Shown: positions 10,476 to 64,000 of the stretch, in pieces
Layout: each line of letters begins with the position of its first letter
Position numbering within the stretch: position 1 is the stretch's first letter
NCBI GenBank assembly: GCA_003864495.1
Contig: ML133486.1
Span: 1,202,059 to 1,266,058 of the forward strand
Direction: 5' to 3'
DNA from: Nemopilema nomurai
Lineage: Eukaryota > Cnidaria > Scyphozoa > Rhizostomeae > Rhizostomatidae
Length of the DNA: 64,000 nucleotides
Made by a program: the position numbers and the translations under genes
Notes under the pieces: generated by a model
Databases searched by the model: none
Told to the model about the DNA's origin: nothing
Seen by the model: the letters and a program-made list of their open reading frames with translations, nothing else

Positions 10476-11980
10476 ACCATTGAAAAATATCTTTCACATA
10501 ATTTTCCATCAATACGTGTTTAAGTTCGCTTTTTGAAAGAAAGCGACAAATGAAGGAAAAATTCATCTTCGTTTGCTGTTATTGTGAAAAATGCTATTCA
10601 TACCTCAGGTGTACAACAGAAACAATGCTCGCAATGCTGAAATTTGCACTAAATGTCCCAAAGGAACTAAATTTTCCCTTGATACTCTGCTTAAACAGAT
10701 GGCAACAATAGTAACAATGAGAAGCTTACTAGCCTCGGAAAAAAGGGCCTCGACCCTATGCTGAAAGAAAACGCTATGAGCAAGCAATGCCTCGATGATC
10801 ATATAACCAGAATCCCCTTTTCCGCAGAATTCAACGATAAAAAACTCGGCTATCTGCGTGCATTTTTTTACATTCATCGTAATTTGTACAATTCTTATTC
10901 AGGAATGTAATTGAAGCATTTCTTTGAAGATAAAACACATTTAAACATCTGGAAAGTAATTTTGTACAATTGGCAGACTTGATATGCCTTAGGTCTGAAA
11001 ACTACGCAACTGTAATGCATGAAGAATTTAATCTCAATAATCAAATTAAAAGTTCATTATTTACAATTTTCCCCAAAGAGAAAGCATAGAGCGGTGGGAA
11101 TGTTTGGTAATTAGACGCGTTCAACACCACTGCAAGGGGGGGGGGGGGGGGGTGGGCGGAAATGGGGCGGTCAATAGAATACCCTGCAGGGAAACAGAGG
11201 TCAGATTATTTGCACCACTAAAGACAGTCGGGTTTGATGTTAGCTCCAATAGGGTCTTGGCCCATTCATGTTTGTGACGAGGCAAGGGTGGGTGTTGTAA
11301 CCGTCTAATTGCAAATCGTCTTGGAGCGATTTCAGGACAGAAAGAACATCACCGAACGGAAACGTCCAGAAGTGTAAGACACTCTGATGGTTTTGCTCTC
11401 CTTATCGGTGGTAAAAGTGCGGATCACAAGCTTTGCTTTAACAGGGTACTGCGACCGTACAGCAGACGAGATTGCACTTATGGGAATGTCCTATACGGTG
11501 TATACACCATTGAAGCAGACTAACTGCCAACGATAAAACATAATGGGTGGGTGGGATGTCAACTTCTGCTCGAAATCAACGAGCAAAACCAAGTATTTGC
11601 AGCTCTAACCAACTGAGAGTGTTCTTTAGGGGCAAATAGAATGGAAGGGCGGTATTAACAAAAAATTGCATAATCGCAAAACGATCCGCCGGCCAGCCTG
11701 CTCGAAGACTTGTTGAAAAGGAACGGCGAATGGTTATAACTCCATGGTGTCAGAAATTTGCACAGGTCAAACAGAAACGAGTTGGAAGGCGGATCTCTTT
11801 AGGGCTAAGTTAAATTTAAAATAATTTCGCACTGCAGCGAAGCTAAATGGTGACAATGTTCACCAAGCAAGATCACTCGGAAATAAATACATACTGGCTA
11901 GTGCCTCGCTCTTAATAAAACGAACCCTCTTTGTAGCTAACGTTTCCAATTCTGGCGGGGCAAGATTTGTCATTTTCAAT
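10476..11980. other. Intergenic, no gene recognised (downstream of braf)
   Basis: This is the 3' flank of the B-Raf gene. It probably holds its 3' UTR, but I see no canonical AATAAA on the minus strand close to the stop. Apart from a poly-G tract nothing stands out. Confidence 0.5.
11136..11152. repeat. Poly-G tract (17 G)
   Basis: An uninterrupted run of 17 G, followed by T and a further GGGCGG. It is able to form a G-quadruplex and is a likely site of sequencing or assembly error. Confidence 0.85.
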
Positions 11981-28247
<16,267 letters not shown>

Positions 28248-31200
28248 TTTGATTGTCTGATAAGAAATGCACTACGAAGATTGATCACGTGGTCATTTAA
28301 TCGGAGAGCCGGACATTTCTTTGGGCAAAGAACTCTCTTGCGCTTTTGTCATCCTTACCGGGGGTCGGCTCGGCGAAAAGCAGGAGAGGGGTGGTTGAGA
28401 GTATAATTGCCGTTATATTTTTTAATGTAAAATTTTATCGGCTCAGGTCAATTCTATCGGTGTGGAGTTGAGAAAGGACTGAAAAAATAACTAAACACGT
28501 CTTTACTAGAATTGTAGTATCAGGTTAATGATTGACAAGGCAATGATATCAAGGCCTACTTCACTGGGTTAAATGTAACTATTTATCTTACCAATTTTAG
28601 TTTTATAAGCTGAATTTTAATGAATTGTTTGACTCAGAATTCAGCTTAGAGCCTGATGGAATGATGAAATCATTTGGCAGTATTTTCTCCAAATTTATTA
28701 ATAAATTCATTTTTAAGAAATAACTATAGCTATCTTGATTTGTTCATTGTGGATGCATTCCAGTTTGATTGTCTACACGTTTGGATCTAAATAGCGAAGG
28801 GATGGAATAAATAATTTGTCATCAAATTTTCTTGATCTGCCAGTGGACACGCATACACCCTGCTATCTACGCCCGCTCATTTAGGTCACAACGCACAGTG
28901 AGCGAAAGGCTTTCTGCATTATTCACGAGATAACTGAGCATAATTAAGCTTCGTGTTGATTAAGAATTGATATCAAAACCCCTCCAACTCATACCGTGAT
29001 CCACTATGCACACTCATTCAAAACTTATTTGCTAGGCAAAAGCTCTTTTTAAGAAACTCGACTAGCTTGTCGCGATGCTTATGAGATTTGAATTTGGCGT
29101 TTTTGTCAGGACAACACCACAAGGTGGCGAGAATCAGGCCTTTTTTCAGCCAAAACATTAAAGGTGTAATTCCCAAGATCTCTTAACGAGAAGTGGATTT
29201 ATCATAAACTACTTTTCCAATAGCCACGAGTTTATAAAACAACAAAGAGTAAGGCTTCGAGATAGACTTTGAATTACACTGGTCTGGACATTTATTACTT
29301 TGGGCATCAAAGTCAATAGAAATGTCACACACCAAGTAGTCTGTCAGAGCAGGTGATGCTCAATCGAAGGAGATTTCAAAAGACAACAAAACAAGAATGG
29401 AACAATCCAGGACCATTTTAATCACCTTTTAGGGCATTGAACATGGTTTTCTTATTGAAACGGTTAAGTACGGCCTTCCAAGTATGAGGGATTCTACAGA
29501 TGATATCAATTGGATTGGAATAATGTACTTTGGAATGATCGTTGGTGATTTGCACATGTGCGTTTGAAAGGATAACGGTCTGAAATGTTGAAGAAAAGTT
29601 TTGAATAGACAGAGGACGAGATTGAGAGATTGTTTTCTGTCGTTTGAGACCCTGCCATCTCAAACTGCCTGCTATTCTTGGGCCGCTACGTTTTGACTAA
29701 GGTAGAAAGAGTCATTTTTCAAATTTCTATAATCAAGGAATCAATATAAAGGACTGTCCTTTAGTAAAAGGCTGTTTACAGCAATCACTGTCCATGAAGC
29801 CTCTTCCCTGAGAAAATATCAAATTCTGTAGAATTTTTTAAATTTTTTTTCCTTATCAATGAATGCCAAAGATTTACTTTCATGTTAAACAAGAAATTCT
29901 AGGTCCATATTGTTTGTTTCCAAAATTTGAAAGAGCCTTATTATTTTCAACATATCTTAATAGAAAACTGCATGGCTAAATCCTGTAAACTGCAGTCTAA
30001 AATCTTCCCATATAACATGCGTAAAATTAGAAACTGATTGGTGAGAACTGTTCTTGATTTGAAGCTACATTGACAACATAGATTATCAACCTATATTTAT
30101 CACAATATAGGAAAAAACGTTCTATGAATGGTCCATTCTCAAAAACGTTCTCAATGGGAGTAGTCCCCGTTGGTTTTTGAGAAAAGGTTATTTTGAGTTT
30201 TGGTGTACAGCAAATCACGCATGCGCATCCCTTGCTCCGTCTAGGCAGGCCGGCTGCTTCTGGGAACTGCCAAAAATACATGTAGATAATTTTGCTTGAA
30301 GGCAAAGTTTCGCTGGATTCAAGCGAAAGGCTTTCAGTAACATGTTTAGAAATGGCCCTGATGCCTTCGAATGTGATGTTTTGCTTTCACTTAAATTTCG
30401 CCTTTCTTCGTTTTGTTTGGTCACTTGCCCGAGAAAGCCTTTCTTCGTGCGTTTAGTCTCTAGTCCATTCTGTAAAAGATACGCAAATCATCTTTTCAAG
30501 ACTTGTGGCTTTCGCAGTAATTAAATGCCTTGAAATGTCTGACACGACATTAGACGTTAATAAAACATAACAAAGAAGAACTAGCTTGCCTATTGCAACT
30601 TTATTATGTTTTGCGGTCTTTTGGAGTGAAATCTTGCCATGCCCCTAAGCAGAATCGTAAGCTGCTTTATAACGTTAATATTTCAAACTTTAGCAGCTGC
30701 CTGGTGCCACTCGCGGGTCTTCTTTATCCGGTGGAACATAGCTAAATAATAAGCGCGTCGCTATCTTTGATGTCATAAGACAGAAAAAGCGCACAAGAGC
30801 AGTGCCCGCTGCTGTGGTGGCGCGACAAGTGGCTTCGGGTCAATGCTGGGAAGAAGCGCCTTCAAATCACCGGGTTTTCGAATTCATGGTCATTTTAAGC
30901 CTTCTGCCCGGCGGCAAATCGTCACCCGGGCACAATCCCTATCCAGAACGCAGCACGGCTCGCAGAAAAGGCCTCAAGTGAAGTTGGCTATCCGAAGAAA
31001 TGTGACCGCGCATTTTGCGATCGCAGCGACATAGGCCAATTTGAATAGCAAGAAAAACTTACACCCCCCCCCCTTTCTTTCATCCAGTCTGCAATTGTAC
31101 GGATACTGTCCCATGGGAGATATGACTGTTGTTCTCGAAGTTATTTGGTTAATCCGAACTTAGCGGTGTTTTTTGGACTTGTCGAGCGCATCATTAGCTT

Positions 31201-32193
31201 TTAACCTCAAGTGCAATATTGTACACAATCGTCATGCAAATTACTGCGTTTTAAGACAGCAACTATAGATTTCAGCATACAATTTCCAGACGTCTTCCAA
31301 TCCATGAGGGACAATCCTTATGGAAGAAAATACGACACTTTGCATCATATTCTGTAGCTTCAATTTAAATTAAGATTCAAGAAACACTTGACCAATAATG
31401 CTACTTTAGATTTGCAGCATGTTCAAGATCGATTGCGGAGGCGCATTTTCTCTTCGTCACACTGTTCCTCTAAGGCGGAGACGTATTGGCGAAATCCAAA
31501 CACCAGTTTATAAGAACGGCGGCAGACTGACACATGACAAGCAGAAACGCTCGTAGATTTATTTGTAGGAACTTGTGAAATGGAAACTGTGAGTTTTGGA
31601 TTTCGTTTAAGTTGTTTACCTTAACTCGAATTTTTATCAGTTAACTATTTTTTGTTGCCACTGTTTGATTCTTGTTAGTGAAAAATTGACTCAGTTTGTC
31701 TCATGATTGAAACGAGACGCTGAAACCTCTTGTATAGGCCGTATTTGGTCAGAACAACTAAGTGAAAAGGTCAACATTTGTATGTCAAAGGTCAACAGCT
31801 TCAAAGCATGCTTTTTCAATGGGTAGGAAAATTGCATTTTGCAGAGGGGTAATTAGGGCTTTAATTACATTGAAGTATTGTTAATGTGCTCAGGTTTCAC
31901 TAATTAACTTGAACTATTTAAAATTTGCATTACTGGTCTCAAACAAACCGCTAAATGCATGGCCTAGCGTAAACAAAAACGTTGGGAAAACTCTCTTTTG
32001 CAACGACCTGCGATACAGAACTAGCAATTATTTTAACCATGTTAATGAGCTGCTCTGGGTAGGGGCAAACATCGATTTGCCTATACAATTGCAGAGGCGC
32101 AGTTGCAAAGGCTAACAACTGGAGAAAAGAGAGGCAGATAAAGATTGCACTTCTTGAGTGTGTAAAATCTTTTAAGTGAGATCCTGATGAACG
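28248..32193. other. Intergenic between braf and AFG2A, no gene recognised
   Basis: It contains the promoter side of braf (right of 28247) and the 3' side of AFG2A. GC content is visibly higher at about 30690-31060, but I find no exon there. Small open frames at 30027-30424 and 30843-31034 match no family I know. Confidence 0.5.
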
Positions 32194-55470
<23,277 letters not shown>

Positions 55471-56809
55471 ATTTCTGTGCTTTAGTTGAAGTAAATCTGG
55501 GATATATTAATAGATTGAAAATGCCGCCAATGCAGGCCTATTGTAAAAGCCTCTCTTTTGCAGCCTCGCCCCAATCGGCGGCTCTCATCGAACCTCAAGA
55601 AGTCTTCCTTGGAAATCAGTGGGAGGTGCTTTTGTGGCATTAGAATTAAATGCTCAAGAATAATTGCTGGCAAAAGTTATCGAGCTCTTTAAAAAGAAGA
55701 GAGAAGACCCACATCACTTGATGAAATTGCAGGTGCATAGAAGTTCACCTGCCTGCAAGGATTATATTAAGTGCATTTGTGACAGGCGATAAACTCGTTG
55801 TACTAAGTTTAGTAGCTCCGGTCAAAAGTTAACAGACTTTTTGAATACGGAAATGAAGGCCTGCTAAGAATTAAAACAAATAGCGAAATAGGTCTAAGAA
55901 TTTAAATAGATTGAAAAAAGGTCAATGCTATGGAATATTGAGGGCCTAAATCCTACCCCTTGAATTCGTCACTAACTCATTTTCTTTCTGGTAGCTCCAC
56001 GAATACAGAATGAATTATCAGCATTAAACATTAATTGAAGTTTTATGGTCAATAAAACATCATCACTCAAATGAATGTTCAGCGGTAAATGCTTTTTGCA
56101 CAGGACAAGTTCTTTTAATCACTATTTGATTTGTACATCTTCTTCAATAAAATTTCCAGCAGTCAAATAAAATATTATTTGCTAATGATGATAAACTGAC
56201 CACCGTCAATTAGTTGAGGCATGTCTTATTTGAAGATGAGCATTTTCGGTACCCTGGTAATTAATGAATTTTCTGTAGCGACAATTTTCCAGCATTACAC
56301 AATTTGTTCTACAAATATTGTTCAAGACGGCCTCCAACTTGCAAGCTAAAAAGTCATTTCATTACTTCATATATTTACAAACCAAACATTTAAAGTTATC
56401 TCCGACATCGTTTTTCTCACGACCTATCTATTATTACGTAATTATGACGCAGGTGCTAATCTAGAGGATAGTTAAGAATGATGCCTCAGGGATTCTAATC
56501 AGGAAGGAATCAGAAAAGGATGAAAAAGACCGACATGTCAAGTTGTGAGTGACTTACACAAGGATGCTTAGAAATTTTTTAAACGTCATGATATTTTAAT
56601 CATGTTTTTCCTGCATATGAAGTTTCGGCTGTTTCGCGTATTTTCAAAAGGAGCAAGATTAAATATTGATTGACTCATGTCAGATAAATTACCTTATTAT
56701 TATCACTGAATGGGAATTTCAAGCTTGCAAATTAAATCTCAAGCAAACAGCAAACTTTTTGAACACATACATTATTTGGTGATTTGCCAGTTGCAAAGCG
56801 TTGTATGAG
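55471..56809. other. Divergent intergenic region between AFG2A and a 7TM receptor
   Basis: These 1.3 kb separate two start codons pointing away from each other and should hold both promoters. I see no clear core element or further gene. Confidence 0.5.
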
Positions 56810-57772
56810 ATGGAGACATGTGCGTCCTGCTCGAATCCGTTCGACTCAAGTCAGTATTCAAGCCGAACAACCCCATTCGCCGTTGTCCTTGCAGTCTATT
56901 CGCCAGTATCTGCATTCCTGAACATTTTCTTGATTTCAGCATTGGTTTGTACTCGGCAGGCCACTCAGAACACGTCGAACTTTTTAATCCTTTGCCTCAG
57001 TATATGCGATGCAGTGACAAGTACAATTGCGCTGCCTCTCTGCATTTTCACTCTCTTTACGTCAGCGGAAGATAGAAATTGCAACGTAAGTGTGATGAAT
57101 TCGATTCTATTTGGAACGCTTTATCCTCTCTCGGGGTACTTGGCAACCATACTTGCTATTGACCGATACATAAACATGGACCCAGAAATACGGAGTTATT
57201 CGAAACTCAAACGAGTCTTCAGAATGCCCAACGTCAATATTCTGGTGTTTGCTGGGCTGGGGGCATTCCTGTTGCTGTCTTTCACATTCGCGTATTGGAG
57301 ACGTTTTGGTGGAACATCTTATTCTCAAAGCATTTTTGCACTTATTTGCGACCACATCAACTTGATGTCAATTCTGTCCGTGACTTGCTTATACATACGG
57401 GGGTATCTAAGGATCCGCACATACTCTGATCATAGTCCGATCTACCGAATTGGTAATGGAGAAGCCTATAGACCAGAGTACGTTCGAAGGCTATGCAAGA
57501 CCGTCCTCATTCTGGTTACAACTTACAATATCACTCGGTCGCCAGTTTATATTGCCAACATAACCCATACACTTTACCATGCATCTGATGGAGAAGTCCC
57601 GCTAGCCCTGCACGAATTCATGCAGTTCTCTTTCTTATTGGTGTTTGCAAACTGTAGCATTAATAGCATTGTAGTGCTGCATTTAAATAGAAAGCTCAAG
57701 AAGTGGATAATGAGAAAGCTCTGTATATGCCGTGATGGCACGTGGTTGGAAGAGAGCGAATCTGCCCTCTAG
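56810..57772 (+). CDS. Intronless rhodopsin-like 7TM receptor outside the AFG2A gene
   Basis: The first in-frame ATG is 56810 (METCASCSNPF); a TTG lies three codons earlier. The product has 320 aa. TM1 holds LNIFLISALVCTRQ, TM2 LSICDAVTS, TM3 ends with IDRYINMDP (DRY kept), TM6 has ITRSPVYI, and TM7 has CSINSIVVLHLNRK. It belongs to the same family as the intron-nested receptors (CTRQAT, M(N/D)P after DRY, YRPEYVRRLCKTV against RPQYLKHLYKTV, LHLNRK), but it is the most diverged of the five. Confidence 0.9.
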   Translation: METCASCSNPFDSSQYSSRTTPFAVVLAVYSPVSAFLNIFLISALVCTRQATQNTSNFLILCLSICDAVTSTIALPLCIFTLFTSAEDRNCNVSVMNSILFGTLYPLSGYLATILAIDRYINMDPEIRSYSKLKRVFRMPNVNILVFAGLGAFLLLSFTFAYWRRFGGTSYSQSIFALICDHINLMSILSVTCLYIRGYLRIRTYSDHSPIYRIGNGEAYRPEYVRRLCKTVLILVTTYNITRSPVYIANITHTLYHASDGEVPLALHEFMQFSFLLVFANCSINSIVVLHLNRKLKKWIMRKLCICRDGTWLEESESAL

Positions 57773-60700
57773 AGGTCAAGGAGCAAAGCTGAAAGGTCAA
57801 CTTTGACAACGCTGCTGCATGCTTAAAGAGGTAGACGAAAAACAATACAGCTTGCAAGAGACAAAGAGATCAAGTAGAGGGATAAAGTTAACTCTTGATG
57901 ACGTACAATCTGCGCTTTAGAGTGTAATTACAGTGTTCTCCTTATAGCGCTCCAAACTTTGTTTGATCCTGGGGTAGGAATTGAAGATTTTTTCAATGCA
58001 TAGAATAAACGCATTCATCAAGTAGCACGAATACAGCATGTTAGGTTTTGAATTGAGTGGAATATGTAAAACAGGCTACCTTTTTTAGCGGAGTTAACTT
58101 TCGCTGTAAATATGCACTCAAAAATTAAAAAATTCTGATTATTCAAACGCAAGAGACAACTGTGGGGAGATTGGGAGAATGGACTTGCCTAATTTTGTTT
58201 ATAGTTCAACTTTTCATAATGAAGATTAATACTGCCTCTTTGCGACAACTCATGATTGAAACGTACAATCATACGAACAAACTGCAACAATCATTTAAGT
58301 CTTAGTTCTCATGCATAATTCTCTGGAACATAACAAGCTTAGGTTTGAAAGAATACCCGCAAATGGTTCAGTACATTGCTAATGATACTTAATGCTACTC
58401 TGGAAGTGATCATCAAACAAAACCATGGCCAGCTCTAGAAAAGTTTACTCTGAGGTGAAATTATCTGTTGAAAAGCACTCATGCGGTAATCATCTATGCT
58501 GATTGATCGGTCTGCATAATTCAATGAACAGATCTAAACGTGATGGCAAAGATGTATTAATAAAGGCCTGCTAGAATCACTTAGACTGCAATGCTATTGT
58601 AGGTTCACCAAATATTTACGCACTAAATCATAATGGCTATTTAGAATTTCTGGTACATCAGAAGAAGACAGTCGCATCCGAATCAGTCCACTAACAATCT
58701 GATTCTATAGAGCACGGTTTGTTTGTCCTTTTGCTGAATAAGCTATCCTTTATTCATGAAGAGGTGATCGTATCGGTTATTGTCTCAAGAAAATTACACA
58801 CTGCATTTTCTTACCACGACATCTTACGATGCCTTTGCAGTCAAATCATAATCAAGAAATCAGTAGCGCAAAGTGGATAATAAATTCTGTCAACTGGAGA
58901 AGGCTATCTTACGTCTGGTAAGTTTACGTGTGCTTCTACATCTGTTATTGCCTCTTAATTTAAAGTCCTGTGAAATTACTCCAAGTCCTGTTTGGTGATG
59001 CCAAGACGTTTCGAGTCAAGGATAATTTTTTCAAACAATATTAGGATATTTGCATCTAAATGATAAGCTCAGTTAAAACAGTTGAAGTCATTTTCATTCT
59101 CTTTAGATTCCCTCAAATTTCATTTCTTCTTTGCGACTTACCAATTTCGTTGCATTTAGATTAATTCGAATACTTCTGTGGGTTCAATGCAGCTGAAAGC
59201 AGATATTAAAGTTGGGCCCAGCATAAAGGTGTTGCTATTAGAGTGACAGCAGCAGTTACTTAGCCTAGAGAGACCAAGATGCTTGCACTTCCGAAACATG
59301 AATGATCTAAATCTAGAAAGAAGAGGTGCAAATTTTAAAAACCAATGGAAAAGCTCTTGCTAAAAACCATACTGTATTGTAATACTGCACATAGTGTGCC
59401 TTCGTCAATTGCCGTTATGCAAAAAAGCTATAGATTCGATCTGGGCTGAATCTCTATAGATTTGGTTTTTGAAGAAAGATCGTGGAAGTAGGACTTACAT
59501 CAACGTAAAGACCGTTTTTGCATGCTATTATTTTCGTGATCTAAAACCTTCCGCCATACTGAAGCCTTTGAAAGAGAGGTTTGTGTTATAGCCAAAAATT
59601 TGCCGGGACAAAATTGATATTTTTCTAGGGTCCCTATTTTTAAGTAAACTTCTAATTCGCCGGTTATGGGTAGTAGTAATGTTGGTGTGTATGAAACATC
59701 AGCCAAAGAGTAGTTCTGTACTAAAGAGGCTTGCCCATGGGACCGCAAAAGCCATAATAGAAAGAGCTGAAGCTTGGAAGATATGGAAAGCCAAGCTGAA
59801 GATTCAAAATAGTCGGCGTTTGAACAGCCAAAAGGTAGGCCCACGAAGGCAAACATTTTTAGCCAAGACTGTTCATGTCTAGCCAAGGTTTTGAAAGCTT
59901 TGACAAACCAGCAAAAGAAATAAGAAATGCTTCTCTTAAAACTTAGCAAATGAATTGTATAGACTGTGTTAATTTTCTTTAAATCTAATGGGCGTGACGG
60001 CAGACAGGTTAAATTTTTAAGGCTTATTTTTAATGATCGTAATTGTCATCAATAAGTGACTGCACGAATTTTGTCATCAAACCAGGCATACATCAATTCA
60101 AACTGATAGTTTTCAATTCTTAAATAATTCATCGCACTGCCTTTCTTAAAAACTGATTTGCCTCCTTAATAGAAGTTATCAGAGATTTATTGCTCCTTGA
60201 AACTGTTACAACACAAGCGACAGACAACATCACGTCTGCCCTGAAGGTTTTACTTCAATTGCTCCTAACATTGTGGTCAAAATCAGTTACAGCTCTGTTT
60301 CATTGGACCCATTTTTTAGGCTTTGGAAACATAGATTAAAGTTCCAGCGGAAAGAATTCACAAGATTTAGGCTTTCTAAAGAATCTATTCACAATTACTG
60401 CATTCACAGTACTTCAAGGGGGCAAAAAATGGTTCCGCTATTTCTAGCTATTTGTACCGCAAAGCACTTGTTCAAAGAATCTATTTATAGGTCCTACTTA
60501 CAAACTTTATCGTTGGACGTTGAATTCAATTCATTTTTTACTCGCTTTTAATGCTACATTTTCATTTCAGTTCTTGCTTTCATTATGGTTATGTTATGAT
60601 TTATTCCTCTGTCTCATTTGAAATCAACGTGCCTCGTCTTTTATTTTCTCATTTTCTGCTTTCATTTCTGTCTACATTTCAGCTTGGTTTTGCTTTTAAA

Positions 60701-63700
60701 GGATATTTCTATTGATATAAAGACTTAAAGCTCCACTTGAATATTTGCTCTAGCACGCAGTGCATCAAATTAATGCGAACTATATAGCATCTTTGCATCA
60801 AACCTTTCGTAGCAAGAAATAAAACTTTACTTGTCACCTTGCCCTCTCTCTCTTTATTTGCAAATGACATGGGAACTGAATCTTCTACGTACTATTTTCC
60901 CAACACTGTAGAGGTTTTCTGCAAATTTTGCTGCAATTCATGATAACCAACATTTTCATTTCAATTCTAAGTGTAATGTCTTTTCAATTACCATTATCAA
61001 CAAATATAATCGATTATCTTCCACTTTTTATTCGTTAACAGTGACAATTCAAACTAATTTTCAGCAACTATCAAGTAAGGGATGCAAATCTTGAGAGAAA
61101 TGCCCAAAGTGATTAATTTTTCAGAGCCATTGAAGCAGCCAAATAATTTATACCTCATTGCATACTAATTCCTGTTGATGTCTGCAAAGTATATCACTAT
61201 AATTACAGTCCTTGTTGAATTCTAGAATCGTGAGCTGAGCATGTTAATTATAAGTGCAATCCGCAGTAAACTTTGCTAAGCATCCTAATGTTTCACCCAT
61301 AGCCTCAAGCCAAGTACCGATAAACTCCCTAAATAAATAGCTTTTCCCGCAACCACAGAGCTAATTAAAAATCCCACATGCATATGTAATCCACTTAAAG
61401 TGTGTGCAAATTCCGCCAATAGGATAAGTACATTAGCAGTCATGAAGGCAAGAGATGCTATTTTGAATATTTTGATGAACTTCTGTGCGAAAAATGATTT
61501 CATTTGTCTTCTATTATCGACTGTCTGTTATAACCTATCTGTGTTTTGAGGCCAATTTGGCAAATGTCCTAGCGAGCTTTGTTTGATAAAACAGTAACCG
61601 TAGGATGCATTCAGATATTAATATAAACGCATATCTTCATGAAATGGAACTCTGAGCTAGATTCGATTGTTAGCGCAAAAAACCTAAAAAGTTGGCTTCA
61701 CACTAGAATGAATAAAGCTTCCAAATGCAAAATGGGTCCCCTCAGAAGAATTATCTGCATTGAATTTGATGAAAATCTCTTGTGACTAGATCTACCTCAA
61801 TATAACCCTTCTTTCTCTTTATCAGTTTTTAGGCATTGCAGCTTTCAAGCACATGTCTTCACTTATCAAGATTTAATCAAATTTAACTCACATATGGCCT
61901 GCAATCTAATTTCTAAATCGGCAATTAATTACATGTGCACTTAAATTCAAGGCAAAGACATTTCATCTTTAACCCTTCTATTCTTTTATACATTGGTATT
62001 AAATGAACATCATCGTTTTATGAACACTTGTATTAGTAACTAGCAATTTGTTTTTAAATAACTGTAATGGTTTTGTGTTGCACTTTACTTTTTTCAGCTT
62101 CTCTTTCAGTAAATACTTATTTCATTATATTTTCATCCTCCTTGATACTTCTGTACTTGTTTCCATTTTTTTGCCTCATCAATAACACTGAACTAGAAAA
62201 AGTAATCCATAAGCAAACAAAAATGGACCACTTCATTTCCATTGAGCATTGACAATGGTTATCAGCTGTTTTTCTCAACTCATAATTGCAATTGGCCTCA
62301 ACAAGTAACCTTGTAGCAGCCAAAAAATGATTCCCTGATGAACGAGGTGGCACCCCCTCACCATATATCACGACACGAGCCTTTTTCCCTCCCCTGCGCT
62401 TTTAGGGTATTTTAATTTTTAATTTCTATTAAAGACGGGAATTTCGATGATTTGGTTTATAGCCCTATCATGATCGGTGGGGAAGCTGATTTTCTTCTTC
62501 TAATTCAGTCATACAGCCATAAATCCTCGATATTTGTATTTCTTTGATTATTACTGCACCCAAAATTTATTCTAAAGCCTCTAGAAGTACACCTGTTCTC
62601 AAAATCTTCGGTGTCTCATGGGAGGGTTAAAAACTTGTAAATATACGATTATTAATCTCACCGTCCCCATTAAAATGCCCCTTGAATAGTACTCTGCCTA
62701 AATTCCAAACAATACAGATTATCCAAATCACTTTGCAGTCTGAAAAAAAAGAAAGTTCATCTACAAGAAACAGACAGGTTAATCCGTCATTACAATGCAC
62801 AAAGTCTCGGCAATCGGTTTATTTCAAAATGAAGCCAAATTTGAAAGCTCAAGCAAGCACGCCTATCCCGCACTACGATTCACGTCCACTAGGATTAGCC
62901 TCAGCTTACAAATTCTTTCCTGGTGTATAATTATGTCTCTTTAGCTACTATAGCGCCCAATAAGTATTCCCTTTCTAAGCTAAGTAAATTTATCAAATGA
63001 TATCTTAAGGACTTTAAGGCCTGATACAAGCATTCGTAAACAAGGTGAGAGTGACTTTCTTGCAGATAAATGAGCTTGGGTTTGAGATAATTCTGCTCTC
63101 TTGTCAAAGCTCTTACTCGCAATGAGGACAACTCTTCAAATCTCCCATCAAGGATCGCGACTAAAAACATCATGTCACGGGAGCTGAAATCTACCAAAAC
63201 GGATAATAATTGATATTCTATTGGTCATGGGAACCTTTCCGCCAACACATATGGTCCTAACTGAAAGTTACAAATGCCTATAAAAAGGGAAACATCGTAT
63301 TTTTTATTAATAGCTTTCAAGGCAAAAATTATTTAAATGTGAGGTTTTTATTCAACTTGTACAAGACTAGCATCAACAACGTAAAAGCGTAGCAATCGAG
63401 GATTCTTTCCTTTGGCCATGGGAAGTTTCCAGTCTGTTAGGATTAATCGCGTAACAGCTCTGAATTTTTTCAAAACATTAATCGTATCTTGCAGTTTCAA
63501 GCAAAAGAAATTGAACCTTTACAAAAACGGTTCCTTTGACGACCTGTTTTACTTTATGCAATCATTTCAAAATTATCTTGAGGCAAACTTAAAAGGACCA
63601 TGATTTCGGCATCCTTTCCTCTGCAATTGAATTATAGGCCCTTCTCATCTAAAGTTCAATACGGAACATCGGCTAATACACACCGTTATAGTGAAAAATT

Positions 63701-64000
63701 CCCAACCAAAGAAAGCACACATTTCAAGAAATCGTAATCTACTGGATGGTAGAAAAATCAAGACATTTGCTAAATTGTCTCCAAGTCAATTAATGGGCAA
63801 TCAATATCAAAGAGGCAGTTAACAACACTGCGGGATTCTTGAATCTACTTCTCAATATCTTAGCGTGTGTATTTGCTTTTGTTCGATTCCATGCTATCCT
63901 AAGTTTGTTTAAGATTTTGAAGGGCAAAGTTAAACCTAGGAGAGGTTGAAAGAAAAGAGCCTGAGTCTTTAGCTTGTTTCTAAAGGTGCGTCATCGTTAT
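57773..64000. other. No gene recognised
   Basis: AT-rich DNA with many stops. The longest open frame (59949-59500, minus, 149 codons from a non-ATG-checked start) contains no family motif I recognise and could be an exon or chance. Frames at 60273-60551, 61285-61503, 62117-62371 and 62931-63197 are no more convincing. Confidence 0.5.

Overview
The window is animal nuclear DNA. Its genes have many introns with GT-AG boundaries that can be read by eye, its intergenic DNA is AT-rich, and it carries a decayed mariner and a Penelope-like retroelement relic. A cnidarian, probably anthozoan, is the most likely source. That is inferred from an intronless, lineage-type rhodopsin-like receptor cluster, an intron-rich B-Raf, and a huge single-exon cadherin. 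No species marker can be read.

Layout. (1) 1-5083, minus: N-terminal part of a giant cadherin, one uninterrupted exon with a signal peptide and at least 16 cadherin repeats, open at the window edge. (2) 5084-11980: no host gene recognised. A Penelope-like relic lies at about 9668-10475, with a GIY-YIG endonuclease fragment, a hammerhead-ribozyme-like motif and inverted flanking arms. A 255-bp MITE-like element sits inside the fragment. (3) 11981-28247, minus: a B-Raf kinase rebuilt from 19 coding exons (764 aa), with BRS, RBD, CRD, kinase domain and both 14-3-3 sites. The residue equivalent to human V600 is alanine, and one RBD exon is only 21 nt. A dead mariner lies in one intron. (4) 28248-32193: no gene recognised. 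(5) 32194-55470, minus: an AFG2A (SPATA5)-type double AAA+ ATPase from 13 coding exons (852 aa), starting with a C2HC zinc-finger-like motif. (6) Inside its 10.7-kb intron 7, on the opposite strand, lie four intronless receptor genes or pseudogenes. Two of them sit in a 2.5-kb head-to-tail tandem duplication. A fifth receptor lies just beyond the 5' end of AFG2A at 56810-57772, divergently arranged. (7) 57773-64000: no gene recognised.

The host genes have unrelated cellular roles: adhesion, MAPK signalling and 60S ribosome maturation. The receptor cluster looks like a local expansion that spread by tandem duplication in and around AFG2A, with two members already showing frameshifts. All exon boundaries come from reading splice sites, frame and conserved motifs by eye. 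No transcript evidence or database search was available.
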